DNA of 64,000 nucleotides, from positions 23,981 through 87,980 of the forward strand of contig SFCS01000011.1 of NCBI GenBank assembly GCA_004558485.1, in the 5' to 3' direction. Shown in pieces: positions 42,568 through 50,985 of this stretch. Under the pieces are notes generated by a model that was not told the DNA's origin, ran no database searches, and saw only the letters and a list, made by a program, of their open reading frames with translations. The DNA comes from Ruminococcus sp. GTDB taxonomy: Bacteria; Bacillota; Clostridia; Oscillospirales; Acutalibacteraceae. Numbering within the stretch: position 1 is the stretch's first letter; the number at the start of each line of letters is the position of its first letter. The position numbers and the translations under genes were made by a program.

Positions 42568-43015
42568 CTTCCACTCTCCGTTCCCGTATCATGATGGCGG
42601 CGTCCTCGGTCGGCGTGCGGTAAAACCGCGGGCGCACCCCGACGGCCGCAAACCCGTGCTTTTCATACAGCGCGATCGCCGCCGCATTGCTCACCCGCAC
42701 CTCAAGCGTCACGCGGGCAAGCCCCCTTTGCCATGCGACCTGCAGCAGCCGCGTCAACAGTGCGTCGGCGCAGCCCTGCCGTCGGCACTGCGGCGACACC
42801 GCCACATTGGCGATCGCCCCCTCGTCGGCGGCGCAAAGCATCCCGACATAGCCGCCGCAAGCGCCCCCCTCCGTTTTCGCGACCAGAAACACGGCGGCGG
42901 GGTTTTTCAGCTCCGCGGCAATGGCATCCGCAGACCACGGGTGCGCAAAGCACACCCGCTCCAGCGCGGCAAGGGACGGCACATCCGCCGCCGTCATCGC
43001 CTCGACCGTCCACAC
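42548..43015 (-). CDS. rimI: Ribosomal-protein-alanine N-acetyltransferase
   Basis: 155 residues, GNAT fold. Motif A VAVSPQCRRQGCADALLTRLL (about 78-97, read as Q/R-x-x-G-x-A) binds acetyl-CoA. LEVRVSNAAAIALYEKHGFAAVGVRPRFY is the C-terminal family run. It acetylates the N terminus of S18 or other proteins. I prefer GTG 43015, seven bases after GGAGGT, over an upstream extension. It lies beside tsaD, as is usual. Confidence 0.88.
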   Translation of the reverse strand: MWTVEAMTAADVPSLAALERVCFAHPWSADAIAAELKNPAAVFLVAKTEGGACGGYVGMLCAADEGAIANVAVSPQCRRQGCADALLTRLLQVAWQRGLARVTLEVRVSNAAAIALYEKHGFAAVGVRPRFYRTPTEDAAIMIRERRVEDGHTGN

Positions 43016-43035
43016 GCCCCTCACCTCCAAAAACA

Positions 43036-43064
43036 AAGGCTGCCGCTTTTTTGCGACAGCCTCA
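43036..43064 (-). terminator. Terminator after acpP
   Basis: Minus-strand stem AGGCTGTCGC/GCGGCAGCCT (one mismatch) with A6 loop and a T-rich tail; also just ahead of the rimI start. Confidence 0.75.
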
Positions 43065-43072
43065 CGGTTTTC

Positions 43073-43300
43073 TTACATGTGCTCCTCAATGTAGGAGACC
43101 AGATCGCCCACCGTATGAATGTTCTCGATCTCCTCGTCGGGGATCTCCACATCAAATTCATCCTCCAGCGACATCAGCATATCCACAACATCCAGCGAGT
43201 CGGCGTTGAGATCTTCCACAAAGTCGGTGTCCATCGTGATCTTGTCTGCATCGACTTCAAACTGCGCGGACAGGATCGCCGCAACCTTTTCCAATACCAT
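43073..43300 (-). CDS. acpP: Acyl carrier protein
   Basis: 75 residues. DFVEDLNADSLDVVDMLMSLEDEF holds the DSL Ser (about 36) for the 4'-phosphopantetheine arm. The acidic, four-helix ACP pattern is complete. It carries acyl chains in fatty-acid synthesis; the acyl-ACP thioesterase at 51770 may use the same carrier. The RBS is AGGAGGATGAGG. It stands alone, not in a fab cluster. Confidence 0.93.
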   Translation of the reverse strand: MVLEKVAAILSAQFEVDADKITMDTDFVEDLNADSLDVVDMLMSLEDEFDVEIPDEEIENIHTVGDLVSYIEEHM

Positions 43301-43350
43301 GAAACCTCATCCTCCTGATTTTTTAGCGGCTGTGCCGCTTCCACATGAAA

Positions 43351-43379
43351 ATATTATGCGGTTCTTTTCCGTTTGTCAA
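43351..43379 (-). promoter_or_regulatory. Sigma-A promoter of acpP
   Basis: Minus strand TTGACA (43379-43374), 17-bp spacer, TAATAT (43356-43351). Confidence 0.8.
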
Positions 43380-43582
43380 TCCTCTTTTGCAAATTTTTCC
43401 GTGTTGCACGAAAAGGGCAGCGGCGAAAAGTGCAAAAAAGGCGATAAGGACGGGGGGTTTTCGCCATTTTTATGAAAATGTAAATTTTTTCCGCAAACGC
43501 CTTTTTTTGTCAAAATCTACTGTATTTTTTCCGAAACATAGTGTATACTGACAGTGGATAAAAAATAAAGGAGTTGATCGTC

Positions 43583-43813
43583 ATGCAAAGAACCATCTGC
43601 AAGCGTCTTTATGACACCGAAACCGCCACACTCATCAAAGCGCACAGTGAGGGCGATTTCGGCGATCCCGCAGGGTATGAGGAGCGGCTGTACCGCACGC
43701 CGGAGGGGTATTATTTCCTCTACGGCAACGGCGGCGAGACCTCACCCTATAAGGCGGAAACCATCAAGCAGATGTCCGCGGCGCGCGCCGAGGAGCTGCA
43801 AAAGAAATGGTGA
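43583..43813 (+). CDS. Small conserved protein of unknown function
   Basis: 76 residues: KRLYDTETATLIKAHSEGDFG, YEERLYRTPEGYYFLYGNGG, then a helix MSAARAEELQKKW. The order (a YDTETA opening, EERLYRTxxGxYFLYGxGG) is shared by small proteins widespread in Firmicutes and their plasmids, none with a known function. No signal peptide or membrane part. RBS AAGGAG before ATG 43583. It stands alone with its own AT-rich upstream region (TATACT at 43544). Confidence 0.65.
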   Translation: MQRTICKRLYDTETATLIKAHSEGDFGDPAGYEERLYRTPEGYYFLYGNGGETSPYKAETIKQMSAARAEELQKKW

Positions 43814-43822
43814 TCCGAGATC

Positions 43823-43886
43823 CTTTCTTTGCCTCCCGCTGATGAGGGAGGTGTCGCGGCGCAGCCGTGACGAAGGGAGAGAAAAG
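43823..43886. repeat. Palindromic MITE-like intergenic repeat
   Basis: CTCCCGCTGATGAGGGAG, GTCGCGGCGCAGCCGTGAC and AAGGGAG follow one another. This arrangement (CTCCCTC...GGAGGTG, CACGGCxxxGCCGTG, GGAG) is a short repeat I have often seen between genes of Oscillospiraceae, from memory only. A hairpin GTGCGG/CCGCAC with T7 (43886-43912) follows and can end transcription. Confidence 0.5.
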
Positions 43887-43908
43887 TGCGGGGGGACCCG
43901 CACTTTTT

Positions 43909-44298
43909 TTATTTTTCCGCGCCTTTTTCCATGCACGCATCGAAAAGCGTCCGCACGCGGTCGATCTCGCCCTTCAGATAGAGATAGCCGAAAAGCGTCT
44001 CCAGCCCCGTCGCCATGTGGTAGTCTCTGCCGGTGCGCGGGGTGTGGGCGTTTCTGCCGCGGCGATAGACGGCTGCCTCCGTTTCGGTGAGCAGCGGCTC
44101 GATGCGCTCTGCCGCCGCTGCCTGCGCCTCGGCGCGCACCACCCGCACCGACAGACGGTGCAGCTCGCCCGCCGCGCGGTTGGCAAGACAGCAAAGGCGC
44201 TCCCGCACCATCAGCTCATACACACCGTCGCCGACAAGCGCCAGCGTCAGCGGGCTTAGCTCCCGCACATCCACCGCCTGCGGATACAGTCTTTCCAT
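43909..44298 (-). CDS. mrnC: Mini-ribonuclease III
   Basis: 129 residues. LSPLTLALVGDGVYELMVRERL (about 12-33) is the RNase III signature helix with catalytic Asp. GLETLFGYLYLKGEIDR (about 100-116) is the second acidic box. There is no double-stranded-RNA-binding domain, as expected. MrnC matures 23S rRNA ends in Firmicutes. ATG 44298 is the family start. It follows obg by 10 bases in one operon. Confidence 0.88.
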   Translation of the reverse strand: MERLYPQAVDVRELSPLTLALVGDGVYELMVRERLCCLANRAAGELHRLSVRVVRAEAQAAAAERIEPLLTETEAAVYRRGRNAHTPRTGRDYHMATGLETLFGYLYLKGEIDRVRTLFDACMEKGAEK

Positions 44299-44308
44299 GC
44301 CGCTCACC

Positions 44309-45580
44309 TCAACAGACAAACTCAAACTCGAAGTCATAGATGCACACCGTGTCGCCCTCGACAACGCCCGCGTCGGTCAGCGCGTCGATGACGCCGGCGC
44401 TTCTCAGCACCTTTTCAAAATATTGCAGCGACTCGCTGTCATCGAAGTTGATGCCGCGCATCAGCCGCAGCAGCCACGGCGCCTCCACAAAGAACACGCC
44501 GTCCTCGTTTTTGATCTGCACGCTGCGGTCGCGCAGCGTCTCAACATCCGGCAGCTCCTCCGCCTGCGGCTCAAACCGCGTCGGCGGCGGCAGCGTTTGC
44601 AGCATGGCGGCAAGGTGCTTTATGAGGGCATCCGTGCCGTGCGCGATGGGTGCCATGATGGGGAAATAGGCAAACCCGCGCGCCTTCATCGCAGCGGCAA
44701 ACGCCGCCTGCTGCTCCTCGGTCGCGAGGTCGCACTTGTTGCCCGCCACGATCATGGGACGGGCAGCCAGCGCGCTGTCAAAGGCGGCAAGCTCATGATT
44801 GATCTTGTCAAAATCCTCCAGCGGGTCGCGCCCCTCGCTCCCCGCGATATCCACGACATGCACCAGCACGCGGCAGCGCTCGATGTGCCGCAAAAAGTCG
44901 TGCCCGAGGCCGACGCCCTCGGCAGCGCCCTCGATGATGCCGGGGATGTCTGCCATCACGAATGACTGCCGCTCGGCGACGCGCACCACGCCGAGAACCG
45001 GCGTGACGGTCGTGAAATGATAGTTGGCGACCTGCGGCTTTGCCTCGCTCACCGCGGAAATGAGCGACGATTTTCCGACATTCGGAAACCCGACAAGCCC
45101 CACATCCGCGAGCAGCTTCAGCTCCAGCCGCAGCGTATAGCTCTCCCCCGGCGTGCCGGGCTTGGCAAAGCGCGGCACCTGGCGGGTGGGGGTGGCGAAA
45201 TGGGCATTGCCCCAGCCGCCTCTGCCGCCCTTGGCGGCGATGAACGGTTTTTCCGCCGTCATGTCCGCCATCAGTCTGCCGGTCTCGTCGTCAAAAATGA
45301 GCGTTCCCTCGGGAACGGTGATGACAAGATCCTCCCCCGCTTTTCCGAAGCAGCGCTTTGCGCCGCCCGTCTGTCCCGCAGGGGCGGTATATTTCCGTTT
45401 ATAGCGAAAATCCGCCAGCGTGTTCAGCCCTGTGTCCACCTTGAACACGATGTTGCCGCCGCGTCCGCCGTCGCCGCCGTCCGGACCGCCCGCCGCGACA
45501 TATTTCTCGCGGTGAAACGACACGGCGCCGTTGCCGCCGTCCCCCGCCTTCACGGTGATCACTGCCTTGTCAACAAACAT
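44309..45580 (-). CDS. obg: GTPase Obg/CgtA
   Basis: 423 residues. The N-terminal Gly-rich Obg fold (about 1-158) has VKAGDGGNGAVSFHREK. The G domain (about 160-330) has GFPNVGKSS (G1), DIPG (G3) and NKCD (G4). The C-terminal OCT domain (about 350-423) ends in VVEGDTVCIYDFEFEF. It helps 50S assembly and links growth to GTP level. ATG 45580 with AAGGGA is preferred. Downstream of rpmA as usual. Confidence 0.94.
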   Translation of the reverse strand: MFVDKAVITVKAGDGGNGAVSFHREKYVAAGGPDGGDGGRGGNIVFKVDTGLNTLADFRYKRKYTAPAGQTGGAKRCFGKAGEDLVITVPEGTLIFDDETGRLMADMTAEKPFIAAKGGRGGWGNAHFATPTRQVPRFAKPGTPGESYTLRLELKLLADVGLVGFPNVGKSSLISAVSEAKPQVANYHFTTVTPVLGVVRVAERQSFVMADIPGIIEGAAEGVGLGHDFLRHIERCRVLVHVVDIAGSEGRDPLEDFDKINHELAAFDSALAARPMIVAGNKCDLATEEQQAAFAAAMKARGFAYFPIMAPIAHGTDALIKHLAAMLQTLPPPTRFEPQAEELPDVETLRDRSVQIKNEDGVFFVEAPWLLRLMRGINFDDSESLQYFEKVLRSAGVIDALTDAGVVEGDTVCIYDFEFEFVC

Positions 45581-45669
45581 ATCCGACACTTCCCTTCTCT
45601 GTCAGTATGCCCTTTTTACATTTGAAAAAAGGCTGCCGCGATTGCGACAGCCCTTTTGTTTGCAGAAAC

Positions 45670-45954
45670 TTACTGCTCCACAGCGTACACGCTGACACGC
45701 TTGCGGTCCTTGCCGACGCGCTCAAAGCGCACCACGCCGTCGATGGTCGCGAACAGCGTATCGTCAGAGCCGATGCCCACATTGTTGCCGGGATGGATAT
45801 GCGTGCCGCGCTGACGCACCAGAATGTTGCCCGCGAGCACCTCCTGCCCGTCGGCACGCTTGACGCCGAGACGCTTGGACTCGGAATCACGACCGTTCTT
45901 GGTCGAGCCCATACCTTTTTTATGCGCAAACAACTGAATGTTGACCTTTAACAT
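45670..45954 (-). CDS. rpmA: Ribosomal protein L27 precursor
   Basis: 94 residues. MLKVNIQLF precedes AHKKGMGSTKNGRDS, so the Firmicutes N-terminal extension is present and is cut by Prp before AHKKG. KRLGVKRADGQ and RQRGTHIHPGNNVG are L27 boxes. It sits near the peptidyl-transferase centre. Between prp and obg, a conserved order. Confidence 0.96.
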   Translation of the reverse strand: MLKVNIQLFAHKKGMGSTKNGRDSESKRLGVKRADGQEVLAGNILVRQRGTHIHPGNNVGIGSDDTLFATIDGVVRFERVGKDRKRVSVYAVEQ

Positions 45955-45956
45955 AC

Positions 45957-46271
45957 TTACACCTCCGTTTTCAATACCTGTATCCGTTCGGGATACTGCT
46001 CCTGCAACGCCTTCATGTGCAGGAAAAAGCCGTCCATAACCGCTTTGATACCTGCGTTTTCCTCAAAAACCTCCAGGGTCAGCGCCCCGTCGCCCACATC
46101 GACCGTCGCTTTTGCGCCGACGACATCGGTCACGGTGTTCGCCGCCATGTATGCCGCAGAGGAGACCGCCGCGCAGACGACATCCTCGCCCGCGACACCG
46201 GCGCCCGCGTGCCCGCAAAGGGAAAATCCCCGCGGAGCGTCCCCCGCATAGCGGAAAACCGCCCGTATCAT
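45957..46271 (-). CDS. prp: Ribosomal-processing cysteine protease Prp
   Basis: 104 residues. GHAGAGVAGEDVVCAAVS (about 20-37) holds the catalytic His and Cys of the family. It removes the N-terminal extension of L27, encoded 2 bases downstream. It is placed between rplU and rpmA as in other Firmicutes. Confidence 0.93.
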   Translation of the reverse strand: MIRAVFRYAGDAPRGFSLCGHAGAGVAGEDVVCAAVSSAAYMAANTVTDVVGAKATVDVGDGALTLEVFEENAGIKAVMDGFFLHMKALQEQYPERIQVLKTEV

Positions 46272-46275
46272 ATCG

Positions 46276-46623
46276 TTATTCCGCCGCCGATTCGGCTGCC
46301 TTCACCGGTTTCACGATCTCCATCGTGTCGATCTGCACCTTGGTGTAGGGCTGACGATGGCCCATCTTGCGGCTGCTGCCTTTTTTCGGCTTATAGGTGA
46401 AAATGTTGATCTTCTTGCCCTTACCGTTCTTCAGAACATGCGCCGTCACGACTGCGTTTTTCACACAGGGTGTGCCGATCTTCAGGGCCTTTCCGTCGTG
46501 GAAAGCCATGACCTTGTCAAAAGTGACGGTCTCTTCGGGGGCGACATCCAGCTTTTCGATGAACACAACATCACCGTTTTCCACCTTATACTGCTTGCCG
46601 CCGGTTTCGATAATCGCGTACAT
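46276..46623 (-). CDS. rplU: Ribosomal protein L21
   Basis: 115 residues: MYAIIETGGKQYKVENGD at the start, FTYKPKKGSSRKMGHRQPYT in the RNA-binding loop, and an Ala/Glu tail (KAAESAAE) longer than usual. First gene of rplU-prp-rpmA(-obg-mrnC). Confidence 0.96.
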   Translation of the reverse strand: MYAIIETGGKQYKVENGDVVFIEKLDVAPEETVTFDKVMAFHDGKALKIGTPCVKNAVVTAHVLKNGKGKKINIFTYKPKKGSSRKMGHRQPYTKVQIDTMEIVKPVKAAESAAE

Positions 46624-46735
46624 AGGCGTACCTGCCTTTTCTTCAGACTCGCTGCGGCGGGTGGAGCAGGGCTCACTTCAAAAACCCACAACATGCGGCA
46701 TCCCACATTTTAACACACCCTGCAAGGGTTGTCAA
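46624..46735 (-). promoter_or_regulatory. rplU promoter and L21-type leader
   Basis: Minus strand TTGACA (46735-46730), 17-bp spacer, TAAAAT (46712-46707). The roughly 75-base leader (46624-46700) has a G+C-rich hairpin region (GGAGCAGGGC..., CCGCCGCAGC) before the RBS AGGTACGCC. The position and size match the L21 leader of Firmicutes, where L21 is thought to control its own operon; the structure is not verified. Confidence 0.6.
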
Positions 46736-46744
46736 CCACTTTTT

Positions 46745-47704
46745 CTATTTCTTGCCGACATGCGCCGTGATCGCCGCCGCGACTGCGTCGGCGATGCACT
46801 TCTTGCCCGCGAGATCCGACGGGTGCACACCGTCGACGAAATGCTCCGCGGCGTCCTTTGTCGCCGCATGCGTGTCGATGAGTATGGCGCCCGTGTCCGC
46901 CGCCACCTGCCGCAGCGCGGGGATGACGCTTTCCTCAATCACCTCATTGGTGATACCCGCAAAGGGCTTGAACACCGTCGGCGGCAGCGCCAAAAACACC
47001 GTCGGTGCGCTTGCCGCCTGCTGATAGGAGCGGACAAGGTCGGTCGTGTCGATGATGAACTGGCGCGGATTGTCCATGTCGCTCTCCCAGTTATAGCCCT
47101 TCGAATCGTTCGTGCCGAGCATGATGACCACGATGTCCGCGCCGGCGGAAAGGCTTTTTCTGTATTCCGGCTGGTCGACATACGCCTTGAAATCGCTGTT
47201 GTCCATGCCGAAATACAGCGCGGTCGCGCCGTTGACGCCGAACCCCTCGACGACATAGCTTTTCGACAGCGCCCCTTGGAGATTATTCTCCCAATAGCCG
47301 TTTTTCGTGATGCTGTCCCCGACACACGCGACCTTCACCGTTTCCGCAAAGCTGCGCTTTTCGGTCGGCTTTGACGCGCGGGCGGAGGTGAGATAGGCCA
47401 GTGTGGGCGGCGCGGACGTGCCTCTCGTGCTCCGCGTCGTGGTCGGGCGGCGCGTTTTTGTCGTCGTGACGGGCTTCGTCAGCGGCGGTGTGGTCGTCCT
47501 CTCTTCTGTTGTCCTTTTCGTTTTTTCGGTCTCTGCGGTCGTTTTTTCGGTCTTTTTTGAAGTCTTTCCTGTGCTCTCCGCCATCTGTTTCGTCGTTGTG
47601 CCCGCGGCGACCGCCGAGGACTCCCCCGACACCGCCGCCTTACAGGCGGCAAGCGGCACCAGCAAAAGCAAAAGCACCGTCAAAAGACACCCTACCCGTT
47701 GCAT
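46745..47704 (-). CDS. SGNH/GDSL-hydrolase lipoprotein
   Basis: 319 residues. The signal peptide ends in the lipobox LAAC (Cys21). A Thr/Lys-rich linker (about 30-105) reaches from the membrane through the wall. The SGNH domain (about 115-319) has VGDSITKNG (Ser block I), GVNGA (block II), GTNDSKG (block III) and DGVHPSD (block V, catalytic Asp and His). It is probably an extracellular esterase that removes acetyl or acyl groups from glycans. Its 3' end lies next to the rplU promoter. Confidence 0.85.
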   Translation of the reverse strand: MQRVGCLLTVLLLLLVPLAACKAAVSGESSAVAAGTTTKQMAESTGKTSKKTEKTTAETEKTKRTTEERTTTPPLTKPVTTTKTRRPTTTRSTRGTSAPPTLAYLTSARASKPTEKRSFAETVKVACVGDSITKNGYWENNLQGALSKSYVVEGFGVNGATALYFGMDNSDFKAYVDQPEYRKSLSAGADIVVIMLGTNDSKGYNWESDMDNPRQFIIDTTDLVRSYQQAASAPTVFLALPPTVFKPFAGITNEVIEESVIPALRQVAADTGAILIDTHAATKDAAEHFVDGVHPSDLAGKKCIADAVAAAITAHVGKK

Positions 47705-47829
47705 ACCGTTCCCTCCGTTTTTTCGGTTTTCTCCGATGTTACATATGTAAGGATCGCCGCGGCGATCTCATCGGCAATACCGCAAAAAGCAGCAGTCCCG
47801 CTGCACCGTACCGAGCGCCCGTCTCCGTT

Positions 47830-48654
47830 TCATGCCTTCTCCGCTTCTCCGATCGCCTCGCCGAGGCGCACCGGCGTCTCTTTTCCGTCGGCGGTCGCGG
47901 CAAAAAGCGTTTCGGGGAATTGCACGCGTCCTTTCTCCAAAAGCAGGATGACCGTGCTCCCGCCATAGAGGAACATGCCCTTTTCCGCACCGCGTTTGAC
48001 CTCCCCCGCGCCGTCGCGGTTGCAGATCCTCCCGACCAGCAGCGCGCCGACCTCCACCTGCGTCACCGTGCCAAAGTGCACGGTGTCCATCACGGTATAT
48101 TCCCGACAGTTTTCGACAAACACCGGCACCTCGCGCAGCGCGATGGGGCGCACGGTGTGGAGCTTTCCCTTGATGAACACATTTTCGCCCTTCACGGCGT
48201 CGTCCACATAATGATACCGATGATAGTGCTGCACGCACAGGCGAAAAACCAGGCACACGCCGTCCACATACCGCGCGGCAACGGGATCGTCTCCGAGCAA
48301 CGCCGCCACGGTGAAGCGGCTCTGCTTCACGGGGATGACGGTGTCGCCCGTGATGCGGTATGCCGACAAAAGCGCGTCACACGGCGCGATAAATGCCGGC
48401 AGCGGCGCGATCGGGCGCAGTCCGTCCTTGATCCTCCGCGAAAAGCAGGCGTTGAAATTCGCAAACGGCGCGCCCTCGAAATCGGCGATGTCGATGCCGT
48501 TGTTTTTCAGAAAGGGGGCGATGAGGGGGCGCGACAGCCGCGTGTTCAAAAAAGCGCCGCAAAGGCGGGACACCCCGCGGCTGCACAGCGGTCGCAACAG
48601 TATCCGCCCCGCAGCGGTGTGATATAAAAAGCGCAGCATGCGTTCGTTTTTCAT
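47830..48654 (-). CDS. psd: Phosphatidylserine decarboxylase
   Basis: 274 residues. ACFSRRIKDGLRPI (about 68-81), VQHYHRYHYVD (about 139-149, active-site His) and FLYGGSTVILLLEKG (about 225-240). The chain is self-cleaved at the Gly-Ser of GGST to form the pyruvoyl group (LGST in Escherichia coli). It makes phosphatidylethanolamine. It lies 11 bases after pssA, which supplies its substrate. Confidence 0.93.
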   Translation of the reverse strand: MKNERMLRFLYHTAAGRILLRPLCSRGVSRLCGAFLNTRLSRPLIAPFLKNNGIDIADFEGAPFANFNACFSRRIKDGLRPIAPLPAFIAPCDALLSAYRITGDTVIPVKQSRFTVAALLGDDPVAARYVDGVCLVFRLCVQHYHRYHYVDDAVKGENVFIKGKLHTVRPIALREVPVFVENCREYTVMDTVHFGTVTQVEVGALLVGRICNRDGAGEVKRGAEKGMFLYGGSTVILLLEKGRVQFPETLFAATADGKETPVRLGEAIGEAEKA

Positions 48655-48665
48655 CGTTTTCTCCG

Positions 48666-49358
48666 TCAGCGGGTGAGCAATTCGCCCAAAAACACCAGAA
48701 TAAATTCCACAAGCCCGATGCCGATCATGATGAGAATGCCCTTGAGCGTCGGCTTGCGGATCTGAATACGGGACAAAAAGGCAAAGCCGGTGAGCAGCGC
48801 CGTGACGAAATACACCGGCGTGACATCGACGGGCACGATATATTGCAGCAGCAGCACCAGCGGGAAAATGAGCGATGCCGAGGTCACGGGCAGCCCCGTA
48901 TAATATTGCCGCACGCCGCCCTCGGTGCGCTGGCGCTCCTCCTCGGTCACATTGAAATAGGCAAGGCGGATCATCGCCGCCAAAATATACAGCACCATAA
49001 TCGCACCGAGCACGCCGACCAAAAACACCTCGACCCGCTCGGGGCAGCGGTGGCGCAGCATTTTCATGATCGGCGAGGTGCGCAGCATCGCAATGCCGAT
49101 GCAGGCGGGCAGCACGCCGAACGCCACGAGGTCGGACAGCGAGTCGATCTGGATGCCGTAGCGGCGCTCCATGTCGGTGCGATTTTTTTTGGTGCGCGCG
49201 ACCTTGCCGTCAAAGGCGTCGCAAAGGCCGCAGAAAAGCAGCAAAAACACGCCGATGAACGGATGCCCGCCGCCGCTGAGCGACACCACGATACCCGTGC
49301 CGGCAGACACCAGCGACAGGTAGGTGAGCAGCACCGTATAGTCATAAAATCCCAGCAT
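48666..49358 (-). CDS. pssA: CDP-diacylglycerol-serine O-phosphatidyltransferase
   Basis: 230 residues, about seven membrane helices. The CDP-alcohol phosphatidyltransferase signature reads DAFDGKVAR (about 47-55) followed by GIQIDSLSD (about 68-76): DG..AR........G...D...D is complete. It makes phosphatidylserine, used by psd next door. It overlaps the flippase-like gene by 17 bases. Confidence 0.93.
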   Translation of the reverse strand: MLGFYDYTVLLTYLSLVSAGTGIVVSLSGGGHPFIGVFLLLFCGLCDAFDGKVARTKKNRTDMERRYGIQIDSLSDLVAFGVLPACIGIAMLRTSPIMKMLRHRCPERVEVFLVGVLGAIMVLYILAAMIRLAYFNVTEEERQRTEGGVRQYYTGLPVTSASLIFPLVLLLQYIVPVDVTPVYFVTALLTGFAFLSRIQIRKPTLKGILIMIGIGLVEFILVFLGELLTR

Positions 49359-50397
49359 GATGATTTCTCCTCTTTTGTAGTAAATATCCCAAAAGCACCG
49401 TTATGCCGCAAACGGTGATGCAGAGATAAAACGAAAGGCCGCGACTGAGAAGCTCCAAATTGGCAGCCTCCGCCGCCGGCATCATGTTGCCGAAGCCCTC
49501 AAGCATCAGATAGTCCGACACGCCCATCGCGCCGGGGATGGGGATGCAGTTCGAGCCGAGCACGGCAAAGCCCTGCGTCGCCCAGACGCGCATCCCCTCT
49601 GCCCAAGTGCCGCCGCCCGCAAGATACACAAAAAGCGTCACCGAGATCGAGGAGGCGCGCTGCAAAAAATTGAACAATAACACAAAGAAAAACATTTTTC
49701 GCTGCCCGCGCAGGCACAGAAGCTGATCGCGGTAGGCGTCCATGGCGGCGTTGAGCTTTTCGCGCTTTTGCGCCTCACGCTGCAGAAGGTGCAGGCGGCA
49801 CAAAAGGTGCAGCCCCCCATCCGCGATGCGCTTTAAGAGCTTTTCGTCCCGCAGCAGCAGCCCGAAAAACACCACCATCACGAGCTGCGCCAGGCAGCCG
49901 AACAGGATAAGCAGCTTACCCGCAAGCCCATAGCTGAGAAAAACGCCGGGGTGCGCCGTGAAAATGACTGCGCCGATCACCACGATGGACAGCGTGTACA
50001 TCATGAGGTTCGCCAGCAGCGCCGCTGCCGCCGTCCCCGCCGCCATGCCGTCCTTCATCATGAAATAGGCGCTGGCGGGCTGACCGCCGGTCGCAGACGG
50101 GGTGATGGCGGAAAAATAGACATCCGCCGCGGCATAGAGATAGGCGCGCGTCGGGCGGATACGGCTGCCGAACGGGCGGCACGCCGCCGCAAGCGCCGCG
50201 CCCTCAAAGGCGATAAACCCGAAGGCCGCAAGCAGCGCACAGAGAAGCCAGCCCTTTTTCGCCCCGCGCCAATAGGCGGCGAAGGAATGAAGGGAAAACG
50301 CCTTATTCTGCGAGACAAGCGCCCACACCGTCAGCGCGGCGATGAGCAAAAAAAGAATACTCCAAAGCAGTTTCTTCTCTTTATCCTTTTTCTCCAT
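49342..50397 (-). CDS. MprF-type flippase-like membrane protein (UPF0104)
   Basis: 351 residues, about eight membrane helices, with YFSAITPSATGGQPASAYFM (about 94-113) and PIPGAMGVSDYLML (about 288-301), the two boxes of the lysylphosphatidylglycerol-synthase transmembrane family. The catalytic synthase domain of MprF is absent, so it should flip or transport a lipid. Next to pssA-psd it may move aminophospholipid or a glycolipid; that is inference. It overlaps pssA and queT by a few bases. Confidence 0.82.
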   Translation of the reverse strand: MEKKDKEKKLLWSILFLLIAALTVWALVSQNKAFSLHSFAAYWRGAKKGWLLCALLAAFGFIAFEGAALAAACRPFGSRIRPTRAYLYAAADVYFSAITPSATGGQPASAYFMMKDGMAAGTAAAALLANLMMYTLSIVVIGAVIFTAHPGVFLSYGLAGKLLILFGCLAQLVMVVFFGLLLRDEKLLKRIADGGLHLLCRLHLLQREAQKREKLNAAMDAYRDQLLCLRGQRKMFFFVLLFNFLQRASSISVTLFVYLAGGGTWAEGMRVWATQGFAVLGSNCIPIPGAMGVSDYLMLEGFGNMMPAAEAANLELLSRGLSFYLCITVCGITVLLGYLLQKRRNHHAGIL

Positions 50398-50902
50398 TCA
50401 GCCGTCCTCTCAGAGCGATATACAGAATGAGCCCGCCGCCGGTCGCGGAAATGAGTTCGCCCGCGCCGACCGCCAATGCGTTGATGGCATAAAGACGCAC
50501 ATCCCACCCATACAGCGCGACGGTCAGCTCCAAGCCCACGACAAGGGCGTTGAGCACCACCGGCGGCAGCGTCGACAAAACGGGCAGTCCGCGCAAACGC
50601 ACATGCCGCCATTTGCGGGTGAGCAGCGCCGCCGCGCCGGTCGCCAGCGCGCCGACGAGAATGTCCAGCGCCCCCGCCACATTCGCCCCCATCGCCAGTC
50701 CGATGGCGTTCGACAGCACACAGCCGACAAACAGCCCCGGCACCGCCGCCGGCATGAACACGGGCAGCACCGTCAGCGCCTCGGCGATGCGGCACTGCAC
50801 CTGCCCGAACGTCATGAACGGCAGGCAGACCGTCAAAACGCAGTAGATGGCGGCGATCATCGCCGCTTCGGTGAGAAAGCGGATCTTTTCTGTTTTTTTC
50901 AT
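50381..50902 (-). CDS. queT: QueT-family queuosine-precursor transporter
   Basis: 173 residues, five or six membrane helices. AAMIAAIYCVLTVCLPFM and QCRIAEALTVLPVFMPAAVPG, then GCVLSNAIGL, are typical of QueT, the substrate-binding (S) part of an ECF transporter for preQ1 or a related queuosine precursor. The shared EcfAA'T motor is not in the window. A preQ1-like aptamer covers the leader and the RBS (GGAAAG), which supports the substrate. Confidence 0.9.
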   Translation of the reverse strand: MKKTEKIRFLTEAAMIAAIYCVLTVCLPFMTFGQVQCRIAEALTVLPVFMPAAVPGLFVGCVLSNAIGLAMGANVAGALDILVGALATGAAALLTRKWRHVRLRGLPVLSTLPPVVLNALVVGLELTVALYGWDVRLYAINALAVGAGELISATGGGLILYIALRGRLNGEKG

Positions 50903-50911
50903 CGTGATACT

Positions 50912-50975
50912 TCTTTCCGTAGTTTTGATTTGGACGCCGCTTGTGCGTCTGGTCAGGATGGTTACGAACTGACCT
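50912..50975 (-). ncRNA. Probable preQ1-I riboswitch with inserted hairpin
   Basis: The minus-strand leader has a hairpin GGTCAG (50974-50969) / CTGACC (50956-50951) whose loop is TTCGTAACCATC, like the preQ1-I loop GGTTC..A..ACC. The A-rich tail CAAAACTACGG lies just before the RBS. Loop CGTA (50966-50963) pairs exactly with tail TACG (50921-50918), giving the pseudoknot expected for this class. An extra hairpin (GACGC/GCGTC, about 50932-50950) sits between stem and tail, which is unusual. Binding would hide the RBS of queT. Confidence 0.6.
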
Positions 50976-50985
50976 TTTTATGCTC

